Of a DNA stretch of 64,000 bases, positions 41,420 to 53,774 are shown one piece after another (the stretch's first letter is position 1; each line of letters opens with the position of its first letter). The notes below the pieces were generated by a model. It ran no database searches. It saw only the letters and a program-made list of their open reading frames with translations, and was not told the DNA's origin. The translations under genes and the position numbers were made by a program. The stretch is from Platerodrilus igneus (lineage: Eukaryota > Arthropoda > Insecta > Coleoptera > Lycidae): positions 3,100,001-3,164,000 of the forward strand of contig JARFIW010000453.1 of NCBI GenBank assembly GCA_036346225.1, written 5' to 3'.

Positions 41420-42480
41420 GCAGTTTCATTGACGAACCCTGTATTTAAATAAATAGAAACTGAAATGCTAACACAATTCTTCATTGCGAATAATCTTAGT
41501 AGAATGATGCGGTATTTAAATCAAGGGATGCAGGAAAATTCACAAGTAGAAAAATGAACGTAACAAATTCGCCCCTAGCAAAAACAAAAGGTCGGTGTAT
41601 GAAATAAAAGCAACAAGCAAAACAACTTAACCACAAGGCAAACAGAAAACAAAAAAATCAAAATAAAAAAATTCAACCGGTTTGAAACGCCAAAATTAAG
41701 AATAGCACTCCGATGGAAATTGAACGGAACACTAGCTAGAGTGAGCTCACGAAGTAAAGGAATCGAAAATAAGGAAGGAAAAAGGAGAGTTAAATAATAT
41801 GGATTTAACAAGGGCAAAGATGAAATGACATAAACACTGCAGAAATCGTCAATAGACGCATGTCTCTCATAAACAAGCAGTAAAATTTACTAACCTCAAA
41901 AAAAGCAATTGACTTCTCGCGAATAACCAAAGTGGAGGAAAAGAAATGAAGAGGAAATTACCAGTAATAGCCAAACAAGACAAAACTGAAGCCTCCAAGT
42001 ATGATAGGGAGCGACAAGAGAGGTGGAAAACAAGAATATGTGCTTCAAGGAGTTGTAACCATAAATGGTCCAAAAAGGATAATCAAGGGAAAAAAAGCTA
42101 AATAAACCGAAAAGTAGACTAAATCGCAGTTTCCGAAGAAAAGAAGAAAGGTCTTAAAAGCATATCACAGGAAACAGATAGACAATCAATTAGTACGAGT
42201 ACCGACAACAAATAAAACCAACAAAACGAAAAGAAAATGGGTATAAAGAGTTCACCAAAGAATGGGTAAATGATTTTAGAAAAAAACTAATAGGAACAAA
42301 ACAGAGTGGACTTATGGTTGAGCATGCACAAGCTTGAGTGTATGTGTGTATTTGTGTGTGTGTGTGTGTGTGCGCGAGCGCGCGCGTGTAAATGTATTAG
42401 TCGTGTAGAGAGCGGTGTGTTGGAGGACTTTGATCGCTTTTACGATAGGCAGGTAAGATCGTTGGAGTATTGTGATCCGA
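41420..42480 (-). mobile_element. 3' end of a gypsy element: LTR piece and 3' non-coding region
   Basis: On the minus strand a purine-rich GGGGCGAATT precedes TGTTACGTTCATTTT at 41562, which is how the LTR at 56417 begins. The DNA above 41563 aligns in order with 56418-58800: 'GGTCGGTG', 'TTGACTTCTCGCGAA...CCAAAGT', 'ACTGAAGCCTC', 'CAGTTTCCGAAGAAA', 'AGTACGAGTACCGACA' and a GT-rich tract. This is a second, truncated copy of that gypsy family in the same orientation. Confidence 0.7.
42341..42389. repeat. GT/GC-rich simple repeat
   Basis: (GT)n followed by alternating GCGCGAGCGCGCGCG. A GT tract occurs at the same relative place in the other gypsy copy (58585-58646). Alternating purine-pyrimidine DNA of this kind can adopt Z-form. 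Confidence 0.95.
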
Positions 42481-42853
42481 TCCCACTCGGGAGTAAATAC
42501 TAATGTGCCATCGTAAACAAGGAAAATGTACACAAAGTATCAAACAAATTCAAAATCCAAGAAAAAACGCAAGAAACATTAATCACTTGCAATGTATCGA
42601 AACCGAAACAATTTTCTTCGGTGAAACAGTCACCACAGATTAAGTTTATAAAAAAACACTGGACATAACGAAGAAAAAACAAAAGTTACGTAGAAGTGCG
42701 AAAAAAGAAAAAAAGATTGAGCGACAGGGTTTTCAGCTTTTCCTACAAATGATATAAAACTATCGATGAGAATCCATTTCCGATAATCAGAAATAGAATT
42801 TAAGAAATATTGAGAACTTCTATGTTGCAAAAGGAAGAGGAAAAAATGTAAAA

Positions 42854-43650
42854 TACGAGGGTCATTCAATAAGTTTTTAGAAAATCCAAGAGATGGCGCT
42901 CGTAGTACCAAAAATAAAATTTTCACAGTAAGTAGCACTCCTAACTAGTTACCTGTTAGAGTTTCAGCCGTATCCATCACGTAGTTTCATTTTTGTTGTT
43001 GACTGAAGTAAACACTTTCATTTGATTATAACAAAAGATAAAAGTGAGCTCCGAGCAGTGATTAAACACTTGTATTTAAAAAGGTTTACGTCGAAAGAAA
43101 TCAAAGCTGAGTTGGAAGAAGTTCATAGGACATGTGCTTCTGTGTTTGCAACTGTTTACAAGTGGGTGAATGAGTTTAAACGTGGCCATACATCCACAAA
43201 AGATAAACATCGTTTCGGACGCCCTGAGGAAGTGTCTACCCCCGAAATGATTGACAAAATCCACGATATGATTTTAAATGATTGACAAATAAAAGTGCCC
43301 GAAATAGTTGAGGCCACAGGCATATCGCAAGACACAGTAGCTTCAATTTTACACGAAAAATTCGCTGCGAAAAAAATCTCGGCAGAATGGGTGCCGCGTT
43401 TGCTTACAGTAAAGAATAAACCCAGTCGTGTGGTCTATTCCAATTATTACAACATCCACCATTTGCCAGATTTGGCCCCCCGTGACTTTTTCTTATTTCT
43501 TAACCTAAAGAAATGGCTTGGCGGACAAAGATTTACGTCTAGCGAGAAGGTCATCGCCCAAACAAATGCCTGTCTTGAGGAACTTCTGAAATTCTAATTT
43601 TGGTCGGCTTAAAAAATTTGGAAAAACGGTTAGAAAAATGTATAGGTATG
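42854..43650 (+). mobile_element. Mos1-type mariner, internally deleted, 3' end lost
   Basis: TA followed by CGAGGGTCATTCAATAAGTT (42854-42875) is a typical mariner terminal sequence. The right inverted repeat is missing; the element runs into an errantivirus-type LTR fragment at about 43655. Confidence 0.85.
43022..43650 (+). pseudogene. mariner transposase lacking its catalytic core
   Basis: The N-terminal helix-turn-helix region ('LRAVIKHLYLKRFTSKEIKA', 'ATVYKWVNEFKRGHTSTKD') and the 'GRPEEVSTPEMIDKIHDMIL' linker are kept. One stop follows at 43285, then 'VPEIVEATGISQDTVASILH' and 'KISAEWVPRLLTVKNK'. Shortly after, near 43440, the text jumps to 'LPDLAPRDFFLFLNLKKWLG', so roughly 150 residues with the first two catalytic Asp are deleted. 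The third catalytic region (D-L-A-P-x-D) and the C-terminus ('LKNLEKRLEKCIGM', after a shift) remain. Possible deletion by abortive gap repair; inactive. Confidence 0.88.
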
Positions 43651-43654
43651 AAGT

Positions 43655-43889
43655 AGCCGTGAGCCCCAGATCAGTCAGTCGGTCATGAGTATTTCAGCTT
43701 TTACATTGTTGTTTGCTTAGGCTATTCGCCCTCATTTAAATTTATTTAAATAATAATTTTTGACTTAGTATAATTTTAATCAAGTTTGTCAAACATCCAT
43801 ATTAATTTCTGCTTAATAAATAAATTGTTACAAGAAGTTTTGGAAGAAGACTTTTTACAAGAGCAGCTCGCAAGGCCCGAAACGTAACT
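43655..43889 (+). mobile_element. Truncated errantivirus-type LTR
   Basis: Aligns with the 3' half of the LTR at 25140-25689: 'AGTCAGTCGG...GAGTATTCAG'-type initiator region, 'GTTTGCTTAGGCTA', 'AATAAATTGTTA...AAGTTTTGGAAG' and the end 'GCAGCTCGCAAGGCCCGAAACGTAACT'-type text. Both copies are followed by CG. It is probably a solo or partial LTR joined to the mariner remnant. Confidence 0.65.
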
Positions 43890-44679
43890 CGTTGAATATA
43901 AAAAGAGTTTAAAAATCGAGGGCGCACACTAGAGTCCAAATTTATTACACGTAAAACGAGCGGGCTAGGAAGAAAAAAACAGAATCGATTACGGGATGCT
44001 CGTCCGAAGTACGATAACAGAAAAAAAGCAGAAAGAAAGTCAATGCCACGTTAACACAGTCGGAGATTGGGACGATTTAAAGAACGAAACCAGAGAATAC
44101 ACAATTCAATTTGTCCTAAATATAAAATTAGTATATATACAACAAGCACATGTTGTCAGAACAATACAATAAAATAAAATACAACACTTAATAGCACAGA
44201 AAAATAAATAGAATAATTACGAAATTTATTCCACTACATCTACACATATTTATGCCACACAACACAACAATAAAAAATATCACATAAATATAAATGGAAA
44301 TATGGCAGGAATCTTACCTACTTATTTACTACATTCACGATGACGAACTCGCCTCCAATAGAATCTGCTAAACCTAAGAAATAGAATTAGTATCTAGAGT
44401 ACTGTCTTTAGGCGCAATCAACAAACCAATAACAAATAAATAATCAAGTATCACAGCGGATGGGTAATTATCAAGTATATACACAATTTCTAAACTAATT
44501 AACTTAATTATCTATTAATATAAAAACAATATCATACAAAACCTACACTAATATCCGTATTATAATAAAAATAGCATTAAATAAACAACAATTATTTAGT
44601 AATTAATTACTTTTTAAAACCCATGACCATACGTAAGTAAAGCTATCGTTACCTATGAACTATTATGACATTCCCCCCC
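43890..44679 (-). mobile_element. Possible LTR preceded by a polypurine tract
   Basis: On the minus strand GGGGGGGAA (44679-44671) is followed by TGTCATAATAGTTCATAGG, the expected polypurine tract and TG of a 3' LTR. Downstream text is AT-rich with AATAAA-like signals but shows no second copy in the window. Only the boundary is suggestive; the lower limit given is arbitrary. Confidence 0.3.
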
Positions 44680-45214
44680 ATAGGCTTTTAAGTATCGTAC
44701 TTATCTCATCATAGCTTAATCTGCGTATAAACGGCAGCCACACGAAGTGTGTTGGAACGTCAAAGTGTGATATTTGTATTAAGGCTAAGTAAGCATTTGT
44801 CCAAAACCCAAGAATGTGGGTTAAAATTCAGAGAATGTGGGTTAACATCCGGCCTAAAACATTAAAATTTTTATTAAAAAAAAGTCTCGCTTCGAGTACC
44901 TACCAGTCTCATAAAAAGAAGCAGGTTATTACCATAAGACATTTGTAACTGCCTGATTGGGTTTATAATATTTATCACAAATGAAACCACGCTAACCAAC
45001 ACTCGAAATATAGTGACAAAAATCCAAAGAGAAATTCTTAGTTTTATTTATACAGCAACATCAAGGAAATTCTTGACTATCAAACACATGCCTAAGTGAC
45101 AAAACAAGAAAGTAATACATAAAAATATGGACTCCTAAATTAAATAAAGAAACCAGCAAAGTTGGTTGCCTAACTAAGGTATTGCAAACTTAAAACAATG
45201 AAGGTTTAAACGAA
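44680..45214. other. No recognisable gene
   Basis: Includes a short tandem 'AAGAATGTGGGTTAA / AGAGAATGTGGGTTAA' at 44810-44850. If the LTR at 44670 is real, this would be the 3' part of its element, but no pol motif is seen. Confidence 0.4.
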
Positions 45215-45361
45215 CCCATTGTATTTAAATAAATAGAAACTGAAATGCTTAACAATAAAAACTGCTAACACAAATCTACGGTGAGAATAATCTGAGTATA
45301 ATTGACGCTGTATTTAAATCAAAAGTACAGGACAATTCACTAGTAGGGAAATGAACATAAC
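45215..45361 (-). mobile_element. Gypsy-family LTR piece
   Basis: Shares 'GTATTTAAATAAATAGAAAC' and '...GAACxTAACAAATT' with 41436-41562, and ends in the same ATGAACATAACA motif as the gypsy LTR family. No polypurine tract follows. Confidence 0.5.
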
Positions 45362-48300
45362 AAATTAGATCGGTTCGAGGTTTTGTTGCCTTTCTACGCA
45401 ATAGAATAAATCTACCAGTCGAGTTAAAAATTCCATGACGGTTGACTGTATTTGATATTTACGACCTTCAAAAATATTCTGACCGGTTAAGTGTGAACAT
45501 TAATTAAGATGCCTAAAAACTACAAACTACAGTATCCAAATTGGTTATTAAGTAATAAGTGTAGCAATTATACAATGCTGCGCAATAAATGGTTTACTAC
45601 AGACACGAAATGTATAATAAGTTTGCAAGTCTATTAACAAGTAAAATGAAAATTATCCAAATTAACAATTTAAATTTGCGGTCTGGTTCTTTGTTACATC
45701 TACAAATATTGACAATTATTTTAAAAAATAAATATTAAATTTAAATTGTAAATCACATGCTACATAGTTTACTTAATGTTGTTCCGATGATAATTTGCTA
45801 TGTATATTTACCGATTTAATATGTCAATTAACACACTAACCTCACAATTACTACTCCAAATTTGGCCGCAATCATTAAAGATAGATATCAATTCGTTCAC
45901 CTGATATTATATATAAATTAACTTATCTATAAAATAATATCAAAAGTCTCCTATCTGTGCTAGTATTCAATATTTAATTATATATTAATTTATTTATTAA
46001 AATTGTAATATACAACGATGCATTCTAGACATTTCAAACAAGAGCACATTATAGATGGAAACAGCTTAAGAGTTTTCAAATTTGAGGTAAAATATATAAA
46101 AGTTTGAAGATAAATAAATCGTCATTCAAAATGCCTATTCGTGGAAACGCTTCCGATTTCAATAAAGAAATCGTATTTACAGTGGTCAAATTGTCAAGTT
46201 TAAACAGTTTATATAGCCGTATTTTTAAGAAATTTTTAGATACTGACTTACGCCTTCTTCAATGAGACGTAGTTTCCTTAAGATGCATTTTTGAATAATG
46301 ATAATGTGAGTTAAAACGACATAAACTCAGGTCTAGAATGTGTGGCTTCAGTTTAGCAGGAGAATTTCTGGACACCCTATTGTACATTTGTTTGACTCAA
46401 GTGGATTTGTGTTCCCAATTTATGACATCACTCTTGTGCTCAAAAGTCTCTTTAACATTTTATAGATAATATCCGAACAGTAATAATCGGATATTATTTT
46501 GGGAACTTGCAAATCAAATACTTCCAAAAGCATGATCTATTTATTCATGCTTTTGTAAATTCGACACCCTTTGTTCGTTTAAAAAGAATATCTGTGGAGC
46601 AATATAACGCTTTGGCGTTATGTTAAAAAGAAAGCGGATCGAAAAGAAGAAACTTAATCTTAAACAGACAAATTAATATTGATATACCCTGTATGTTCTG
46701 ATTTTAAAGCACGAGACTTTGATAAATTTTAGTTTTGTGAAATGTAATAAACTTAAAACCACAAAAACAGTCTTATTTCTGTGCAATACATATTTGAACG
46801 TAACTCAAGTCAGTAACTTATCGCAGAAATTGCACAAAAAGAAAACAGATTTAAATGTTATGTATTTTATACATAAAATTAAGAAAGCCTTTCTACACAG
46901 TTCATTGGAAACAATTTTATTTAATAATACACTGAAACAATTACAGCTATAGTTTACAATGTAATAGAATAATAGTAAGATTATTACAATGTAATTAAAT
47001 ATAAGGAAGGAGCAGGTGATTTAGTAAAATCCACAGATATTTGGTTACGAACCAAACTTCATCATAGAATAATGATGCTGCAATGTATCAACCGAGTTAC
47101 ATAAGAAAAAATTAAGCACACCATAGAAAATCACAAAGACTGTACTATGACATAATCTTCCAAACGGATTTTTATAATAGTAAAAATGATAGTAGTCAGA
47201 CACCCGACGGAACATAATTAATTAATTATTCTTGAGCCAGAAATTAGAAAACGTCAAAATGTAGTAATACGAGCAAGTAGTTAGGAGGAGCGGAGCTGAA
47301 AATGAACAAAACGCAGCTTTCAGTTTAAGATGAACTGGATTTACGACAGGGAAGCGTCGTATCTTTTTTTATTTACGCTTGCACGGGCAAGGTATGATTC
47401 AATTCACGTGTTGTAGAATTCATGTCGCTGCCACCGGTTATATGAGATAGAACATACAGAGTCCACCCCTCCAATAGTTTAGAATTGTGTGTTATGTTGA
47501 ATTAAGGAAACTGCCGGTTGTTGAGAACGCAAAAAATTAATAAACAAAATTGGCATTATTGGACATCCTAAACGTAAACAGTGTGAAGAATAAGTTTTTA
47601 TGTTTAGATTTATTTATTTTACACTTGTGAACTAAAATGTCAATGTGTGCATTTAAAGAATAGGAAATTAATTAAAGTGAAAGTAATTATTTTGTTAGAC
47701 GTTATTAGCGACGGAATTAGTGTATATCGATTTTAAACGAAATTATTGTAGGTGGAGTGAAAATTTAATATTTTTAATGGCGTCGGAATGGTTAATGAAT
47801 AAGTTGTGCAACGTACAATGACGTTGCCGAACGAAACGTAAGTACCAGGCTAGCTATCAAACGCGAAAAGTAGGGGAATCACCTAAATACCAAAAAAAAA
47901 TAAAGATAAAGCACAAAAAAAATTAAGCACATCGTCCACGATTATCTATTAACTAAAAATAAATAAAACAAAAAAAATTTTTTTGACTCGCATGGACAAA
48001 TAAAAGTATTAAGTTTTAGTGATATTGTAAAGGACAAATTTGATAGTAGATCCACGAAATGCGCAAATCGCGGTTAACATGTAATTAAACTCAGTAAACA
48101 AAAAGAAATTGAATGCTTAAAATTTTCCAATCGCAAGTATATTAATTATAGGTATTAAAGGCAAATTTAGTTTTTAAATGTAAATTTACTCCCTAGCAAA
48201 TATGTTAAATTTTGAAGTATTAGAGACAAATTTAGGTTTTTTTTTTAAATGTAGTACAGGTGTTAAACTTAAGCATTAAATACAGCCCACGTTGTAGCAA

Positions 48301-48805
48301 GAATTAACGACGTATACTCAAAAACACCAACGCAATCAGCTGTTCAACAAGTATGGTAGATTGGTTTTACACCATCCACCGTTGATAAATCAAAATCCTT
48401 GACATGTATAATAGAATACAAGACACATACCTCTCTGCGTCATGATACTTAGCTTGCCAACTGCTGGGAGAAAGAAATCAGCATAACAATGTAGCTACCA
48501 TCGTAATTACAGTAATTAGTACACGGCAGCGAACAGGTGGGCTACACCCAGAAAGAACGCCTTTGGCAGCAACAAAAGCTAAAAATAGAATCGGATTAGA
48601 TAGGGTAAGCCCAGGAACACTCACCAAATACATGCAAGACATTTTTAATTGACAGGACAACAATAAACGTGCATTGCTTTTAAAATGATAGAACGAGTAA
48701 TGTAGAACATATTTCGTCTCACGGGCTGCAGAAGCAAAATCAGAATGAATTTAAATGACGCCAATACGAAATCCTAACATCCGTGTTACCGAAACGCAGT
48801 TTTAC
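45362..48805. other. Long AT-rich stretch without recognisable genes
   Basis: Short open frames only. The frame at 46719-46952 is low-complexity and resembles nothing. A minus-strand frame at 48478-48663, and a plus-strand stretch near 48470-48650 ('STRQRTGGLHPERTPLAATK'), are coherent but unassigned. Confidence 0.5.
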
Positions 48806-49041
48806 CGCAGAATAGTTCAATACACTATGTAGACAAATGTTTAGATGTAAAACACAAAAGAAGCAATTATACGCTATCGGAAGGTTTAACAAATTGAAGG
48901 TTACCTAAACAGGACATAAACTATTTAATTTATCGAATAAATGTTTCGTTTCAAAGCAACTAGATTCAAATTGAGGAATTATTCGAAAGCGTATTTATTG
49001 CAGAAAATAAAATATACAGGATGCGCAAAATAAACGTAACA
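48806..49041 (-). mobile_element. Diverged copy of the gypsy LTR
   Basis: Aligns with 56118-56417: 'ATAGTTCAATA', 'GCAATTATACGCTATCG', 'ACTATTTAATTTAT(C/A)GAATAA', 'GAAAGCGTATTTATTG', 'ATATACAGGATG' and the end AACGTAACA. A solo LTR or fragment, clearly older than the pair at 56068 and 59948. Confidence 0.7.
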
Positions 49042-49921
49042 GTTGGTATACGCTATGTATTTCTTTGTATTGTTATACCAAGCAATCCCACAAATGAGAT
49101 TTCAAATATTGTATAAATCAATCCTGGAATCTAAAACCATGGTACGATAATAGTGGTTATGAATTGTTTTTTCTACGATTTTTGTTTAATAATACCTGGC
49201 CAATTGAAGAACATCTTAGGTGTGTTTTTCATTAAGATTAATATATGTGGAATTATATTTCAAGAATTTATTATTAATAGAATTTAAGTTTAGGCGAAAT
49301 TTTAATTGAAATTATGTATAGTATAGGTCAATGTAGGTAAGTTTGTGATCACATATTCAGCTAGCTAAGCGATGAAGTCGTATTCATGAGAGGTATTTTA
49401 TTTTTCAATTTTATTAAGTATGAACAAAAACTTGCATTGAATATATGGCCGATTTATTGAAAAAGTTTTAAGGCTAATCAAAAAATGATATTCTTCTAAC
49501 TCTCTTTAGATGAGAGAACAAGATTCAGTCCGTCTATCATAATCCATTGATCTCGATGTGTACGCACTTTGCTTTGTATGGATGACATTTATTAAAAGTT
49601 TAGCCACTGATTCGTTATTTATGTTATTGAAATGGCTGTTTTGACCATTGGATTTTCAGAGACAGGGGACGTAACTTGTAACTCGGTGTTCTCATTGGTA
49701 ACCGATTTCTCTTAAAGTTGGGATATTAATGATGGAACGCAAATCCCTTTATATATCTTTTGTACAGGCAAGTCAAAAGGGTATTACTTACCATAAAAGA
49801 GAGCCTAAGTGATGGTTAGTAAACGGCTTTAGAAGTAAGTATAAGCAATACCACGGTATAGCTCGGGCATGGCTTCTTGCAGTTACAGGCGTGTGCGTTT
49901 ATTGCAGTTCGCGCGTTTACA
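49042..49921. other. No recognisable gene
   Basis: AT-rich without supported features, except that the last ~70 bp before 49922 may be part of the 5S-like unit ('AATACCACGGTATAGCTCGG'). Confidence 0.45.
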
Positions 49922-49980
49922 GAGTTAAGCACCTCTCGCTCTGGTCAGTACTTGGATGGGTGGACCCTTTTTTTTTTTTT
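49922..49980 (+). rRNA. 5S rRNA-like fragment followed by a T-run (pseudogene or 5S-derived SINE)
   Basis: 'GAGTTAAGCACCTC' and 'GGTCAGTACTTGGATGGGTG' match the internal control region of eukaryotic 5S genes, which binds TFIIIA (A-box AAGCA... and C-box GTACTTGGATGGGTGACC). The terminal GGTGACC is altered to GGTGGACC, and a run of 13 T (49968-49980), a Pol III terminator, follows at once. The 5' half of 5S is poorly matched upstream, so this is not a functional gene. Confidence 0.7.
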
Positions 49981-50005
49981 AGCAACGTACCTATACATAT
50001 AGCAG

Positions 50006-50368
50006 TTGCAGGGCCGTGTAGTACATCTCGACATGGAAGTACATAATTTTTTAACAATCCCGTACACGAGTTCAATGCAAGTTTCGCTGCTGCGTATGAT
50101 TTTCGTAAAGGATGGTACATCATCTCATGCAGCTGAAATTGAATTTGTAAAAGAGGGTGCTCGCTATGATATAAGGATCATCTCGCCTTTCGGTCCACTT
50201 CTCGGCCGTCGGATATTAAATTTTCGAGTAATTTTAAGAAAACTCAGAGTTCTAATATTCGCTAGGTGCATTCGCATAAGCACTTTACATACCCGGAACG
50301 CGACTTTTAATATAGACAACGACCATACCAAAACTCTTATGTTAAAAATACTAAAACACACGCCCTGA
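50006..50368 (+). CDS. Unassigned 120-residue open frame
   Basis: Open frame from ATG-proximal 'MEVHNFLTIPYTSSMQVSLL' through 'EFVKEGARYDIRIISPFGPL' to 'NDHTKTLMLKILKHTP'. I do not recognise a family. Composition is ordinary rather than low-complexity, with no signal peptide or membrane segment. It starts about 25 bp after the 5S-like unit, so it could be the body of the same repeat. It may be a chance frame. Confidence 0.25.
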   Translation: MQGRVVHLDMEVHNFLTIPYTSSMQVSLLRMIFVKDGTSSHAAEIEFVKEGARYDIRIISPFGPLLGRRILNFRVILRKLRVLIFARCIRISTLHTRNATFNIDNDHTKTLMLKILKHTP

Positions 50369-53300
50369 GGACACTTGATGGCGGTTTCCACTAGAAGGGA
50401 CTGCACCTGCAAAAGAAAGTTGCAATTCGTACGTACAATAGGATAACTATTTCTGATCCAAGATAAACAATAATGATATTTGAAGATTTAGATCTTACCG
50501 ACTTTCACTTTTTGTGTAAGACATTAAAAAATAATAAAAGCATAGAGTATTGCTCAATAAAGTCTTTATATTTCTTAAGTAAAGCGAATATTAGTTTGCA
50601 ATTACAGGTTTTAATAAAATATTTATAAGAATAATTCTACAGACAAACACGACTTTTGTTTCCTGATGTCTGATGGGAGACTACTATTTGTTTTGCTAGC
50701 TGAAACCAAACATGCACTCGAAATTTTTTTATCACTCTCAGTTATTAAGATATTTATTAGGCGGTTTACATTGTCTAGTGTATTGTAATAAACGTCATCC
50801 GGCATGCGACAACATTGGAATGTAAATAGTGCCATAATGTCTAGCAAAGCTATATAAACGCCGCAGCCCAGATGAGCAGCAGTTGATATAATAAACGATT
50901 CTATAAACAGATATAAAATATAGAAAAGAAATAATGTTTTACTACACAGTATATGTTGCTGATAAACTTTATAGAATACCATAAAGTGTGTAAGTCAAAC
51001 GGATACGTTTTGTTACGTATGTGGCGTATTTACACTTAAATATCACAAAAAGACAGTAACTATATTAAACAAAAAAGCGCATAAGCTTTGTTTTCGATGC
51101 AAACTAGGAGATTAAGATAAACTTTTACACGATCATATACGATTGTGTTTCCAACTGTTCTAGTTTTTATTGTTTACGATGCGTGCTAATTATGCGGTTA
51201 ACCTGCCGTCATTAAGAATGCCTTACAATATGACGCCTATATTACAAATTAAGGTACAATGCGTATTTCGAACACGTTTAAAATAATGGAGGTGGAGTTA
51301 ATTACCCTAATTGCACGTGAGACGCGGTAGTATTGATGCCGACGACTAACTTGGCTATCGCCCCAAGGGAGAGCTAGAAATGGACTGGGTTAAAATTTTC
51401 TTAGTTAAACTAAAAATAATTTAAAGTTAAGTTGGACGCTACTGTGCCTGGCAAGTATTAATCAAAATCTATTATTTTAGGGTAGATACAGAAACCACTT
51501 CGGAGGTGATAATTTTAAAATTTTCGATTTAATTTCTTGGAAAATTAATCAGGCTTCTTTAATATAAAGAAAATGACCATAACAAGAATAATTATATTCT
51601 ATTATAAATAATTTGCATAAAATAATAATAGTATTTAACAAATAAATAGTTTCTCTGACCATGGTTATCTTAAAAAATAGTTGAACAGTACTTCGTTACA
51701 TGACAATTCATACTTTGAATGAGTGTCAGATCTAACAATCACATACAAACTTAATATAGAACTGTAATTTCCAACAACATTAATATAAATCTAATTTCAG
51801 TATATAAGCAAGCTTAATTGTTTTTAAGCTTATCTTGGTTGATAGCTTCAAATATAGCAAAGTTTGAAGAAGGATTTTTCTTTCAAGAGAAAATATATAC
51901 AGTCGTAAAAAATTACATGTAGTTACTTAGTCGGATGACGGGCTTTACAAACTGAAATGATGGTATTTTTGCGGCTAGGAACTTAACCAATTGTGGGAAA
52001 GGGGATTGTGAAACAAATCCGTTTAAGTATTCAGCAAAAATTAAATCACCCTTAACCACTGGTCGCTGACTGCTACCCTTACATTGGTTGTGCACAGGTT
52101 TCAGCTCGTTGCTTGCTAGTGTAGGAAGCACTGGAGCCAGAGTGATCCCGAATTAGATGACCTATCGGCCTTCCTGACTTATGACTGTTTTTATTATTAT
52201 GCACATACCTTCATTGAGCTGTGGGTGTTTCTTCACGAGAGGGTTTGTTTTTATTTAAGCTATGGGTGTTTGTGCATCAACGACTGCCTTCCTGCTTGCC
52301 TCGAAGATTACAAGGAAGCGAGCTGTTTGAGAAAACAACTTATAAAGAGAATTCGACCTGAGAAAATCTTATCAGAACAATTGCTTGATGATCACGCGCT
52401 GCATTTATGAAAAACGTTTAAAACCTTGACATATATCGTGAACAATAAGTTATTTACACGGACTTTGAGACATTAGAATGCTATAGAAGCTCATCTAAGT
52501 TTCGAAACACCTGAACTGTTTTCTACATTATTGTGTGTAGAGAATGTGAAACTTAGCCTTGCAATTTAACTAATCTAAGAAATAACAGACCGTATGTTGT
52601 TTTTATATGCAGCCACGGACTTATTAGAAATTCGAAAATCTATTTAGGTTTGCAAATAAATATACTTGGCGAATTTTTTTCATTTTTTCTATTGCCATAA
52701 TAAATCGTTGTTTTTCCGAAAAAATTTTGTTATATACTGAAGAAAAATGTTAGAAACTGTATTACATACACGTGTTCATTGAAATTACATGATAGGCATT
52801 CTTAATCAAATATTTAAAATGAAATATATCACAAATTTATGTAACTAAATCCTTAACATAATGGCACCTAGGTACTATAGGTATATCAGCTACGCAGTAA
52901 ATGAAAAATGTTTAGTTTGTCATAGAACCTAAGGAGTGATTGTTGACTGTAGCTAAGGCGAACACCATTAAATGCCCCTATCTACTTCGACTTGAAAACT
53001 CTCATCACGCTTATGCCCAACATAAAGTTATCGACCTGAAAACCCATTACTCTATATAATATACTAATATATATACTATAATTAAAACAACCAACTTGTT
53101 AGGGTATTATCCAAACATAATTGACCACTTTCAGTCTGTCGGATAACCTATTTTGGAAGGTAGCTAACCTACTCAAATTGCATATTGATTGTTTGGATGG
53201 TAAGTACGAAGTACACTAATAAGTCGATCCTCCCTTTATAAAATAATTCGAGACACCTTTGGCAAACTTCGGGTAGATGAGTTAAGAATGAAAATTGAGA

Positions 53301-53774
53301 TTTTATTTGTGTCTTTTTCTCTATCCAATAAAAATGTGCAATTAACTTACAGATAAGTTAGCCAAGCTCAGGAACAGAAACCTTTCATTTATTTGAGAGA
53401 GCATAATTTGCGTGTGACCTGTCTTTACGCTTAGATGGTGAGATCATCGACGCTAAAATAACACGTTATTAATCAAAACAAATTAATCCTAAAATTGTTA
53501 TAATTTAGATCGAAATTACGATCATGTCATCTTTGACGTTTTAAAACCGCCATAATAAATTTGACAACCTTTCAGTATTGACTATATAAGGTACAAGAAT
53601 AATTCTACGTTAGATCAAAGATGCATGTAATCTTAAAATTATATTTCTTAAATGATGTAGCCTAACCCTATTGATAGGATTTACTGATACAGAAACTATT
53701 AAAATAAAATATGATTATAAACATTACAAAGGAACGTTACAATGAGCAAATAAATGATAGGTGCAGATTAATTT
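50369..53774. other. AT-rich stretch without recognisable genes
   Basis: Short open frames at 51913-52131 (-) and 52225-52410 (+) match nothing known to me. A GCTATATAAACGCC followed by GATGAGCAGCAGTTG (50848-50890) resembles a TATA/initiator pair of an LTR, without other support. Confidence 0.45.

Noticed and set aside
42306..42533. Open frames on both strands through the GT/GC repeat
   Set aside because: Cys/Val and Thr/His runs are translations of the simple repeat, and the same place in the related gypsy copy is non-coding.
49922..49980. Functional 5S rRNA gene
   Set aside because: Only the internal control region matches. The 5' half is poor and the 3' part is replaced by a T-run.
50848..50890. 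Core promoter (TATA and initiator-like sequence)
   Set aside because: No gene or LTR follows that would support it. It was left as a remark only.
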